Part shown: positions 23,991-31,788 of the stretch, piece after piece
Layout: each line of letters opens with the position of its first letter
How positions within the stretch are numbered: the stretch's first letter is position 1
NCBI GenBank assembly: GCA_038211455.1
Contig: JBBQVP010000019.1
Coordinates: forward strand, 1-39,089
From: SZAS-79 sp038211455
GTDB taxonomy: Bacteria; Pseudomonadota; Gammaproteobacteria; Burkholderiales; SG8-39
DNA length: 39,089 nt
Direction: 5' to 3'
The notes under the pieces: model-generated
Told to the model about the DNA's origin: nothing
Databases searched by the model: none
The model's input: only the letters and a program-made list of their open reading frames with translations
Made by a program: the position numbers and the translations under genes

Positions 23991-25031
23991 TCAGCCGCCG
24001 CCGGATTTTCCGCTGCCGCTCGCCCCGCCACCACCGCCACCGCCGGTACCGCCGGCGCCGGTGCTGCCGGCGCCGCTGCTGCCGGGGGGGCCGAATGCCG
24101 GCCCTGCTGAGGATGGGGCACCCGCACCCTTTCCGTCGGCAGCCGCTTTGGCGTCGGCAGCCGCTTTGGCGTCGGCAGCTTCCTTAGCTGCCTGAGCTAG
24201 CGCCAATGCCGCCTTTGCATCAGCTGCGGCTTTTTCAGCAGCCGCAAGCTTTTCTGCTGCGAGCTTTTTTTCCACCTCTGACTCTGTGGCAGCCGCCTTG
24301 GCCTTGTCCTGCCTATTCTTAAGTTCGTCGGCCGCCTTGTCTGCCTTATTCTTCGCATCAGTCACCGCGGCATTCACGCCGCTTGTCGTCACCGATTTAA
24401 ACGCAGCTGCCAGAGCGGGATTGGCCGCTACCGCCCTATTAATCGCAGCTATCGTGCCCTTGGTGAGCTCGCCATTCGCTGTCAGTACGGCTTGTCCAAC
24501 GTCAACCGTGGTGGTTCGCCCATTGAAGGTAAAAGCAACTTTACCGTCGGTGACCTCCATCACCACATTGCCATTAGCAGTAGCAAACGTAACATCCGTA
24601 CCGCGGATTCCGATGGTCATGTTGGCGGCACGGTAAGAGACTTGCTCCGGTTTGGCCTTGCCGATCAGCCCGGTGATGGCGCGCATGCTTCCTGCCACAA
24701 GGTTCAGCAGCACTTTGCCGGCACCCGGTTTCGCCTCATCGTAGACATAGCTGTTGATGGCCATTTTGGAACCGGCGCCGAGCGCAGCGATATGCCCGTC
24801 CTTGAAAAGGAGGACCGCGCTCGAATTCTTTCCGGTCGAGACGGTCTCGCCCTGATTGACCGAATCGCCCTGCTTGAGATTGCGTTGCGGCGCCTTCGGG
24901 TCAGGGCCACCCGCCGTGGCAGACCCTTGTAGACTCGATACCGTCGCAACTTGGGCCATAGCCAGATTGGCCGCGCAAAGCAGCAGCGCAAACAGCAGAG
25001 CCTGGAATTTACTGACTATCGAGATTCTCAT
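23991..25031 (-). CDS. FecR-domain secreted protein with Ala/Lys coiled coil and Gly-rich tail
   Basis: This 346-residue protein has a signal peptide (residues 1-26, ending AMA) and a FecR domain (about 45-165) with QGDSVNQGETVSTGKNSSAVLLFKDG and YRAANMTIGIRGTDVTF, the usual FecR core. A long alanine- and lysine-rich helix (about 220-300) likely forms a coiled coil. It includes two perfect 18-base repeats at 24135-24152 and 24153-24170 encoding ADAKAA. The last 45 residues are Gly/Ser/Pro-rich. There is no transmembrane anchor or TonB partner, so it is not a classical sigma regulator; a periplasmic or matrix-associated role is more likely. AAAAGG precedes the ATG. Confidence 0.85.
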   Translation of the reverse strand: MRISIVSKFQALLFALLLCAANLAMAQVATVSSLQGSATAGGPDPKAPQRNLKQGDSVNQGETVSTGKNSSAVLLFKDGHIAALGAGSKMAINSYVYDEAKPGAGKVLLNLVAGSMRAITGLIGKAKPEQVSYRAANMTIGIRGTDVTFATANGNVVMEVTDGKVAFTFNGRTTTVDVGQAVLTANGELTKGTIAAINRAVAANPALAAAFKSVTTSGVNAAVTDAKNKADKAADELKNRQDKAKAAATESEVEKKLAAEKLAAAEKAAADAKAALALAQAAKEAADAKAAADAKAAADGKGAGAPSSAGPAFGPPGSSGAGSTGAGGTGGGGGGGASGSGKSGGG

Positions 25032-25152
25032 TTTCTCGCCTTTTCAAAATTGACCTGCGGCGCCACGGGCGCCGGCTTTCAAACAATTCGCCAAAAAGCG
25101 GCTTCCTGCCGAATATCTTTTCATCCAATTAGTTGCGAGATTACCACTATTT

Positions 25153-26637
25153 TCAGGCGGAGGCCCGGTCATAGGCCTTTTGATCTATCTCCGGGCCCGC
25201 CGCAGCACGCGGCGCCGACCGCCCCAGGCTCAGGGAGAGCCAGCCGAACGCCAGCAGGATCATGAATACGAGGGCGTTGGCCGGGATCTGCAGGTTGAAG
25301 TCGACGCTGCTATGGATCCCGATCGAAACCACGCCCATGACCACCGCAAAGCCCATGCCACGCGCCAGAGGGTCGCGGCGGCGCGCCTGCGCGAGGAGCG
25401 CCGCACCCAGTGGCATCAGCGCGAACAGCCCGACCAGGCCGAGGCCGACAAGGCCGGTTTCGTCGAGGAACTGCACGTAGTCGTTATGCGCATAATCGAA
25501 GTACGCCGAAATGTCCGGGGAGCGGTAGGCGCTGAACGTGATGTAAAAAGTGCCTGCGCCGGTGCCGAACAGGGGGAAGTCATCGTGGATGGCGAGCGCC
25601 TCGCGCCCCGGGTCGACGCGCTCTTCGACGTCTTTCTGCGTGGTCTGCTCGATACGCTGTACCGTCTTCTCGACCCCGAACCACGCCCCGACGATGAAGA
25701 TATCGACCACGATCAGGCTCGCGACCAGGATCATGGTGCTGCGGCTGGCGTGGCGCGAGAGCACCAGCGCGATCACACCGGCGGCAAGCAGGCTCGCAAA
25801 AAATGCGGTGTTGCCCATGCGCGAGCGCGTCATCACCAGGGCCACCACCATGACGATCAGGAAAATCCGCAGCGGCGCTTTCCGGCTCAGGACCAGCGCG
25901 GCCGCATCGCGCACGAAGCGCCGCCAGCTGCGCGGCACGCTGTCCTCGAGGTCGGCGATCAAGAGGCCGATGCCGACCGCGAGCGTGATCTCGAGAAAGC
26001 CTGCGAGGTGGTTGCGGTTGACGAACCCGCCGGCAGCGTACGAAGCGTGCGGCACCTGCGTCCCGAACATCACGAGGTTCTCCCCCGCAAGATGCAACAT
26101 CCCGCCATACACCGCCTGCACGAGGCCGCTCAGAACCAGCACGTAGGCAAGCAGCCGCAGCCGCTCGCGCGTACGGCACAGCGCCAGCGTCAGCACGAAC
26201 GCCGTGGCCCAGGCGCAGCTTATGAGCCAGAACGAGAAGCTTGCACGCGGATCCACCGATAGCCACGCCTGCCCCTGCACCGGCCCGTCGGCGCTGCCAC
26301 CCAGGCCAACCAGGCTGGCGTAATGCCTCCCGGCCTGCGGCGAGAGCACCTCGACCCAGCCCGCGGGTAGCGGGACCCAGTGCAGCGTCAGGTAGGCCAG
26401 CCAGGCTGTGAGCACCACGAGGGCCGGCCAGGCGGCGCGCAGCGCGTCCGGCACGCGCACCTCGTTGCGCCACCAAGCGGCCAGCCAGCAGATGCCAGCC
26501 GCGAACAACCCGGCCTCGAGCAGGCCCCAGGCCCAGCCAGGGTTGCTGCCCAGCGGGAACGGCGCCCAGAGGACGAGTGCGATCAACACGCCGAGTGCGA
26601 TGCGCTCAAAGACCGGCGTGCGCTGCCGCAGGGGCAT
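25153..26637 (-). CDS. O-antigen ligase/Wzy-type polymerase family membrane protein
   Basis: This 494-residue protein has about ten or more hydrophobic segments and the Wzy_C/O-antigen-ligase signature: FVNRNHLAGFLEI before a membrane cluster, MTRSRMG, and the periplasmic loop PLFGTGAGTFYITFSAYRSPDISAYFDYAHNDYVQFLDETGLVG. It would polymerise or transfer undecaprenol-linked oligosaccharide at the periplasmic face. The ATG at 26637 is four bases after the PHP phosphatase stop; the upstream open frame is a shadow. It is the only polymerase candidate in the block. No glycosyltransferases or flippase are present, so the rest of the biosynthetic set must be elsewhere. Confidence 0.88.
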   Translation of the reverse strand: MPLRQRTPVFERIALGVLIALVLWAPFPLGSNPGWAWGLLEAGLFAAGICWLAAWWRNEVRVPDALRAAWPALVVLTAWLAYLTLHWVPLPAGWVEVLSPQAGRHYASLVGLGGSADGPVQGQAWLSVDPRASFSFWLISCAWATAFVLTLALCRTRERLRLLAYVLVLSGLVQAVYGGMLHLAGENLVMFGTQVPHASYAAGGFVNRNHLAGFLEITLAVGIGLLIADLEDSVPRSWRRFVRDAAALVLSRKAPLRIFLIVMVVALVMTRSRMGNTAFFASLLAAGVIALVLSRHASRSTMILVASLIVVDIFIVGAWFGVEKTVQRIEQTTQKDVEERVDPGREALAIHDDFPLFGTGAGTFYITFSAYRSPDISAYFDYAHNDYVQFLDETGLVGLGLVGLFALMPLGAALLAQARRRDPLARGMGFAVVMGVVSIGIHSSVDFNLQIPANALVFMILLAFGWLSLSLGRSAPRAAAGPEIDQKAYDRASA

Positions 26638-26641
26638 CCGC

Positions 26642-27361
26642 TCAACCGCCGCGCACGATGCGCAGGGGCGTGGCCTCGACGAGATCCTGCGCCGCGGAAT
26701 CCCCGAGGATCCGGCCGGCCACCGCCAGCCCCGCGGCGAAACGCGGTGGGCGGGTGGCGATGTCGTGCGCATCGGTGGCCAGCACCGTGACCCAGCCGTT
26801 CTCGAGGAACTCGATCGCGCGCGCTTCGCACACCGAGCCGAACTCGCCGGCCACCGCATCCGCCGTCAGCTGCACGAGGCAACCTGCCTCGACGAAAGGA
26901 CGCAGCTTTTGCGGATCGCGCATGATGTCCTTGTTGCGCTCGGGGTGGGCGATCATCGGCCGGATGCCGCGGTCGAGCAGCCAGGCGACGAATTTGTCGC
27001 TGCCCACCGGCACATTGCCGTGCGGCAACTCGAGCAGCATGATCTTGAAACCCTCAAGCTCACCGAGGAAAGGCACCTGCCCCGCCTCGATCAGCGGCAG
27101 CACCTCGTAGGCCAGGCGCACCTCGGCCGCGAAACCCAGCGCCAGCGCGATGCCGGCGCGCTCGAGTTCAGCCTGGTGGGCGAGCATCGCGCGCTCGATT
27201 CCGGCGCGCTCGTTGTCCCAGCGACCGACATGGATGTGCGGGGTAACGAAAGCCTCGGTGATGCCGTTGGCAACCGCGAGGCGCGCCAGCGCCAGGGCCT
27301 CATCGAGGGTCTCCGGGCCATCGTCGATGCCCGGCAGCAGGTGGCAGTGGAGGTCGATCAT
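26642..27361 (-). CDS. CpsB/CapC-family PHP-type tyrosine-protein phosphatase
   Basis: This 239-residue PHP-domain enzyme begins MIDLHCHLLPGIDDGP, the metal-binding HxH motif, and continues with FVTPHIHVGRW, RPMIAHPERNKDI and VTVLATDAHDI, which supply the remaining metal ligands. It is full length for the CpsB/YwqE family. These manganese-dependent phosphatases dephosphorylate bacterial tyrosine autokinases, and the kinase is encoded directly upstream with a tyrosine-rich tail as the expected substrate. It forms the control loop of polysaccharide chain assembly together with that kinase. Confidence 0.93.
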   Translation of the reverse strand: MIDLHCHLLPGIDDGPETLDEALALARLAVANGITEAFVTPHIHVGRWDNERAGIERAMLAHQAELERAGIALALGFAAEVRLAYEVLPLIEAGQVPFLGELEGFKIMLLELPHGNVPVGSDKFVAWLLDRGIRPMIAHPERNKDIMRDPQKLRPFVEAGCLVQLTADAVAGEFGSVCEARAIEFLENGWVTVLATDAHDIATRPPRFAAGLAVAGRILGDSAAQDLVEATPLRIVRGG

Positions 27362-27392
27362 GCGCGCTGTGCTTCAGGCGGCATGCGCGGGG

Positions 27393-29642
27393 TCAGCTCT
27401 TGGTCGGGCCGTACCCGTAGCCGTACTTCTTGCCGTACTTGCCGTAGTAGCGCTTGCCGTAGCCACTGTATTCGCCGTAGTAGCGATCGGCTTTTTCGAC
27501 ATCGAGCTGGTTGAGCACGATTCCCACGATCGGCGCATTGACGCGCCGCAGCCGCTTGATGCCGATCCGTGCCAGCGGGTACGGGGTGTCGTCGGCCTTC
27601 ACCACATAGACCACTTCGGTGGCGACCTTCGACAACACCAGCGCATCGCTCACCAGCTGGGTGGGCGCGCTGTCGATCAGGATGACCTCGAACATTTCGG
27701 CGAGCTGGCCGATCACCTCGGCAAAACGGTGCGAGGCCAGGAGCTCGAGCGGGTTCGGCGGGACACGGCCGGCGGGCAATACATGCAGTTTGGTATCGGC
27801 GATCGGGTAGATGCACTTGTCGAGCTGCGCCTCGCCCGCGACGAGCTCGGACAGGCCGAGCATGCTGGAACTGTTCTTGCCGCCCAGCACCTTGCCGATC
27901 CGCGGGCGGCGCATGTCGGCGTCGATCAGCAGGGTTTTCTTGACCTGTCCCAGCGCAAACGCGAGGTTGATCGCCACCGTGGTCTTGCCCTCCGAGGGCA
28001 CCGAGGAGGTCACCATGACGATCTTGCTCGGGCTGTCGAGCGAGGACAACATCACGCCGCTTCGGATCGTGCGGATCGCCTCCGAGAAGGAAGTCTGCGG
28101 GTCATCAAGGAAAATCCGCTCGAGCTGATGGCCGCGCTTGACCTTGGTGACCTGCAGCACGCCGAGCACCGGCATGCCGAGCTTGGTCTCGGCATCGTGG
28201 CTGGTCTGGACGGTGTTGTTGAGGCGCTCCACCAGCAGCGCGAGGCCGCAGCCGGCCAGGATCGCAAGGAGCACCGCGATCGTCACGATGCGCGGCCGGT
28301 TCGGCCCGCTCATCCCACCGGGAACCGCCGGGTCGATGACCCGCGCGATCGCCGACTGCATCTCGCCCGAGATGTTGGTTTCCTTGAAGCGCTGCACGAA
28401 CATGTCGTAGAACTGGCGGCTGGTCGTGACTTCGCGCTCGAGCGACGCGAGCTGGAATTCCTTGCGGTTCAGCCCCTGGATCTCGGCCCGCGAGGAGTTG
28501 AAATTTCGCTCGGTGACAGCTTCGTTGGACTTCGCCGCATCGAACTCGCGCCGCACCGACTGTGCCACCGAGGCGATCTGGCGGCGCAGGTTCTCGCGCG
28601 CCGTCTTGAGTTCGGATTCGGCCGTGATCATGCGCGGGTGCTCCGCGCCATAACGCTTGGAGGCTTCGTTCATGCGCTTCTCGGCCTCGGCTTCCTGGGT
28701 CTTGGCCTGAAACACCAGCGGGTTCTTCTGCATCGCCGGCAGCGACTCGAGGTTCTCCTGGGATTTTCCCTGGATCACCGCGGTGACCTGGTTGTAAATA
28801 ATTTCGGCCTCGGCCCGCTTGGTGCGCGCTTCGTTCAGCGCCTTCTGCAGGCTCTCGAGCTGGTTGGTGGCGCCGCTCTGCGCGAGGCCCTTGGTGTCGA
28901 TGATCCGTTCGCGCTCGCGGAACTGCTGCAGCGCCTGCTCGGATTCCAGCAGCTTCTTGCGCAGTTCCGTGGACTGCCCGGTGAGCCAGGACGTGGCCTT
29001 CTGGGTCATCTTCAGGCGGGCTTCGAGGTCGGAGTCGATGTACAACTCGGCCAGCGCGTTCGGCACCTCCGCGGCGAGTTCGCTGTCACCCGATTCGTAG
29101 CTGATCCTCAGCAGCTGGCTGTTGCGCACCGGCACGACCTGCAACTTTCCCATGACGGCGCCGGCAACGCCTTTCTCGAGCGCTTCGGTGGACGCAGCCT
29201 TTGCAGGCTCGCCAAACCAGTCCTGCGGAACCCACTCTTTCCAGAACGGAGGAGGACGCTTGCGCGGGTCGAGCGCGGGATGCTCGGCAAGCTTGAGTTT
29301 TTTCACCAGCCGCATGGCCAGCTCGCGCGACTTGAGGATCTCGGCCTGGGTCTGGTAGAACGCAGCGCTCGAACTGGAAAGCTGGCTGTAGACCTCTTCG
29401 ATCGACACCAGCTTGGGCTTGTTGGATTCGATCAGCAGCGTTGTGGTGCCCTGATAAGTCGGCTGCAGGCTGTTGGCGACCAATGTGGCCAGCACACCCA
29501 CGGCCAGCGCCAGCAGCAGGATGCGCCACTTGCTCTGGGAGATGGCGCGCCAATAGCGCACGAGGTCGAGGGTATCGTCTTCGACCTCCGGCCCGGCCAT
29601 CAGCTGATCCAGCGGAATCGCCCTGTCGGCAACGGTGTTCAT
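27393..29642 (-). CDS. Polysaccharide co-polymerase/tyrosine autokinase (Wzc type)
   Basis: This 749-residue inner-membrane protein has a Wzz domain with a first membrane segment near residues 34-55 (WRILLLALAVGVLATLVANSLQ), a long periplasmic coiled coil (about 190-400) and a second membrane segment near 450 (IVTIAVLLAILAGCGLALLV). The cytoplasmic kinase domain has Walker A SSVPSEGKTT, A' LLIDADMRRPR and Walker B VILIDSAP. The C-terminus is a cluster of about ten tyrosines (YYGEYSGYGKRYYG...) that would be autophosphorylated. It controls chain length and export together with Wza, whose gene ends ten bases upstream. Confidence 0.95.
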   Translation of the reverse strand: MNTVADRAIPLDQLMAGPEVEDDTLDLVRYWRAISQSKWRILLLALAVGVLATLVANSLQPTYQGTTTLLIESNKPKLVSIEEVYSQLSSSSAAFYQTQAEILKSRELAMRLVKKLKLAEHPALDPRKRPPPFWKEWVPQDWFGEPAKAASTEALEKGVAGAVMGKLQVVPVRNSQLLRISYESGDSELAAEVPNALAELYIDSDLEARLKMTQKATSWLTGQSTELRKKLLESEQALQQFRERERIIDTKGLAQSGATNQLESLQKALNEARTKRAEAEIIYNQVTAVIQGKSQENLESLPAMQKNPLVFQAKTQEAEAEKRMNEASKRYGAEHPRMITAESELKTARENLRRQIASVAQSVRREFDAAKSNEAVTERNFNSSRAEIQGLNRKEFQLASLEREVTTSRQFYDMFVQRFKETNISGEMQSAIARVIDPAVPGGMSGPNRPRIVTIAVLLAILAGCGLALLVERLNNTVQTSHDAETKLGMPVLGVLQVTKVKRGHQLERIFLDDPQTSFSEAIRTIRSGVMLSSLDSPSKIVMVTSSVPSEGKTTVAINLAFALGQVKKTLLIDADMRRPRIGKVLGGKNSSSMLGLSELVAGEAQLDKCIYPIADTKLHVLPAGRVPPNPLELLASHRFAEVIGQLAEMFEVILIDSAPTQLVSDALVLSKVATEVVYVVKADDTPYPLARIGIKRLRRVNAPIVGIVLNQLDVEKADRYYGEYSGYGKRYYGKYGKKYGYGYGPTKS

Positions 29643-29652
29643 CGGCCCGCGC

Positions 29653-30249
29653 TCAGAAAAAACTCTCTTCGACCGTGATGATGTCGCCCGGATTCACGCT
29701 CGCGTTGAGGCCGACTTTCTGCGGAACCTGCTTGGGGTCGTCTTCGCGGATGGCGAAGATCTTGTCCTGCGAGGCGCGCTCCTTGAACCCGCCGGCCAGC
29801 GACACGGCCTTGCGCACGGTCAACCCGGGGATATAGGAATAGCCGCCCGGCTTTTGCACCTGCCCATTGACGTAAAACGAACGGTATTCGTTGATCGTCA
29901 CCGTGACCTGGGGATTCAGCAGGTAGCGCCCCTTGAGGCCGTCGCGGATCAACTCCTCGAGCTCGCCCACCGTCTTGCCAAGCAGTCGGATCTCGCCCAG
30001 CACGGGGTACGAAATCGTAGCCGCATCCGAAAGGCGGATCTTCTCGCGCTTGAGGTCGTCCTCGCCGAGCACCTGCACCGTGATCACGTCGCCGGCGCCG
30101 AGCTTGTAGTTCGAAAACGAGGTATCGCGCGACTGCGGTTCGCGCGGCTGCATATCGCGCGGCTGCGCCTGCGACTGCGCGCCCGCGACGGAGCCTGCCA
30201 GCGCGAGGCCCGCGAACAGAAGAAAGACGATCAAAGAGCGTAGGCGCAT
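29653..30249 (-). CDS. Wza-type polysaccharide export outer-membrane protein
   Basis: This protein is 198 residues from the chosen start. It has a signal peptide (MRLRSLIVFLLFAGLALAG, cut near AGA), then the Poly_export domain YKLGAGDVITVQVLGEDDL...IRLSDAATISYPVLGEIRLLGKT and an SLBB domain with FYVNGQVQKPGGYSYIPGLTVRKAVSLAGGF. It is short compared with full Wza and lacks a lipobox cysteine. The ATG at 30249 is preferred because it gives a compact signal peptide and leaves a leader of about 20 bases after the TATACT box; in-frame ATGs at 30267 and 30300 are alternatives. It exports polymer through the outer membrane with the kinase downstream. Confidence 0.9.
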   Translation of the reverse strand: MRLRSLIVFLLFAGLALAGSVAGAQSQAQPRDMQPREPQSRDTSFSNYKLGAGDVITVQVLGEDDLKREKIRLSDAATISYPVLGEIRLLGKTVGELEELIRDGLKGRYLLNPQVTVTINEYRSFYVNGQVQKPGGYSYIPGLTVRKAVSLAGGFKERASQDKIFAIREDDPKQVPQKVGLNASVNPGDIITVEESFF

Positions 30250-30275
30250 AAGGTGAACAGGGATCATGGCCTGAA

Positions 30276-30281
30276 AGTATA
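30276..30281 (-). promoter_or_regulatory. Possible extended -10 box before wza
   Basis: On the minus strand TGCTATACT gives an extended -10 (TG-n-TATACT) 27 bases before the chosen wza ATG. No good -35 is seen, only GCGTTG at a 16-base spacing. It could provide transcription internal to the operon. Confidence 0.3.
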
Positions 30282-30335
30282 GCAACAGGCGGGACGGCAA
30301 CGCCCTGTCGGCCCCGCCGCGGCCGGGCGGGCCGG

Positions 30336-31586
30336 CTAGAGCGTGGCGCCGACCGTGAACATGAAGAGATGACGCGTGAAGTCGAAGGTACTAGGGGTCG
30401 AGGTGCGGTCGGTGTAGGTGTATTCACCGCCAAAGCGCAGCCAGCGCTGCCACTGGTAGGTCAGCTTCAGGCCAAGCGTGCCGGTCTTGTCGACCCGCCC
30501 CCCGCCCGTGCCCTGGAACTCGTCTTTGCGCCAGCCCGCCTGCGCTGCGGACGAAAACCGGCTGTTCCAGGCATGGTTCCACGTTGCGCCGTAGGAACTT
30601 GTAAGCAGGAAGTCGCCCGTACCGGTGGATTCGTTGGTCGCCTTGGAGGTATTGAAATCCCACACCGAATAGGTCAGCGGGCTCCAACGCACCGCGGCGT
30701 CCCAACTCGACCCCGAAAAGTCGGTGCGACCAGGACTGTCGAATTTCTTCTCCAGCCGCCCGAACTTGACGATGCCCGCCGTCTTGGCGGTAGCTTCCCA
30801 CTTCGCGCCCACCTGGTAGCGGGTCTCGGTGGAATCCTGGGTTGAGGTAGGTTCGATGTAATCGATTTGGCGGTGTTGCACCAGGGCGAGAATTTCGGTC
30901 TTCGGTGCAACGCGCCAGAGGAAGGTCAAGCCGAGCTGGTTGGTATCCCGGTCGCTGACTACCGTGGTGGCGCGGTTGTTCTGGTAGCGACGGGTAAACG
31001 CGCCACCATCGACTTCGACGCGCCCGCGCGCGCCCGGCGCGCCATAGGAGAGGATCCCTTCGATGCCCTGGTTGATGTATTCGTCCGGCGTGGCCGCGCC
31101 GACGCGGTCGGTGGACCCGCGCGCGTCGTGGCCGTAGCGGTGCTCGGCGCGCAGCTTCAATCCTGCGCGACCGGTGATCACGAGGTCGGCGTTGCCGAGC
31201 AGGGAATAGTCGGTGTAGTTGTCGGCCGAACTGCCGACATAGCGGCCATCGTCAATGCGGAACGTGACATCGAACTTGTGCGGGCCCGGCTTGCCTTCGA
31301 CCTTGACGTAAGGGCTGATGATGGTCCGGGTAGAACCGCGTTTGTTGATGTTGCTGGAGAACAGGTTGTCGTCGTGCCCGATTGAGGCGTCGATGCCGGG
31401 ATAGACAACCAGCGGTCCCATCGGGATACCGCCTGAGGGTGCCGCTGTGCCAGACGCCGGACCCAATGAGGCCGCCGATTCCATTGGCGCCGGCGCGGTT
31501 TGTTGCGCGAGGCTGCCACAGGAGAAACCGAGCGTTGCAATCAACGCCGTGCGACCGATCACTGCAATAGTACGGGAAGCATTCAT
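30336..31586 (-). CDS. Outer-membrane beta-barrel protein of the polysaccharide locus
   Basis: This protein is 416 residues from the ATG at 31586, which has GGGGTG at suitable spacing; in-frame ATGs at 31592, 31601 and 31634 are alternatives. A signal peptide (to about SLAQQ) precedes a Pro/Ala-rich linker and a domain beginning VVYPGIDASIGHDDNLFSSN, typical of the outer-membrane beta-barrel family (BBP2-like) often adjacent to wza in betaproteobacterial exopolysaccharide loci. The rest alternates polar and aromatic residues as amphipathic strands and ends FTRHLFMFTVGATL. It could form a secretin-like or accessory export pore. It is the first gene after the sigma-54 promoter. Confidence 0.82.
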   Translation of the reverse strand: MNASRTIAVIGRTALIATLGFSCGSLAQQTAPAPMESAASLGPASGTAAPSGGIPMGPLVVYPGIDASIGHDDNLFSSNINKRGSTRTIISPYVKVEGKPGPHKFDVTFRIDDGRYVGSSADNYTDYSLLGNADLVITGRAGLKLRAEHRYGHDARGSTDRVGAATPDEYINQGIEGILSYGAPGARGRVEVDGGAFTRRYQNNRATTVVSDRDTNQLGLTFLWRVAPKTEILALVQHRQIDYIEPTSTQDSTETRYQVGAKWEATAKTAGIVKFGRLEKKFDSPGRTDFSGSSWDAAVRWSPLTYSVWDFNTSKATNESTGTGDFLLTSSYGATWNHAWNSRFSSAAQAGWRKDEFQGTGGGRVDKTGTLGLKLTYQWQRWLRFGGEYTYTDRTSTPSTFDFTRHLFMFTVGATL

Positions 31587-31636
31587 ATACATACACCCCA
31601 TGCCAAAAAGGCAATTAACTTTATTATTCACCAAGC

Positions 31637-31652
31637 TGCACTGTGTTTGCCA
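31637..31652 (-). promoter_or_regulatory. Putative sigma-54 promoter of the polysaccharide operon
   Basis: On the minus strand TGGCAAACACAGTGCA has the invariant GG (-24) and GC (-12) at exactly the sigma-54 spacing and matches TGGCA and TGCA. The start would be near 31625, about 40 bases before the barrel-protein ATG. An imperfect inverted repeat (TTTGCC..GTAT / ATACGGCAAA, about 31646-31676) overlaps and extends upstream. No sigma-54 activator gene is in the window. Confidence 0.55.
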
Positions 31653-31788
31653 CGTATTTTCTGAAGATACGGCAAATGCGTTGCTTTCTTACAACAGTCT
31701 GGCAAGCTATTTTATTCCAATCGTCCAGCCACAGCCGACCGAGTGTAAAGAGTTGCTCGCGCCTGCACAAGTAGGCCAAAAGTCCGGG

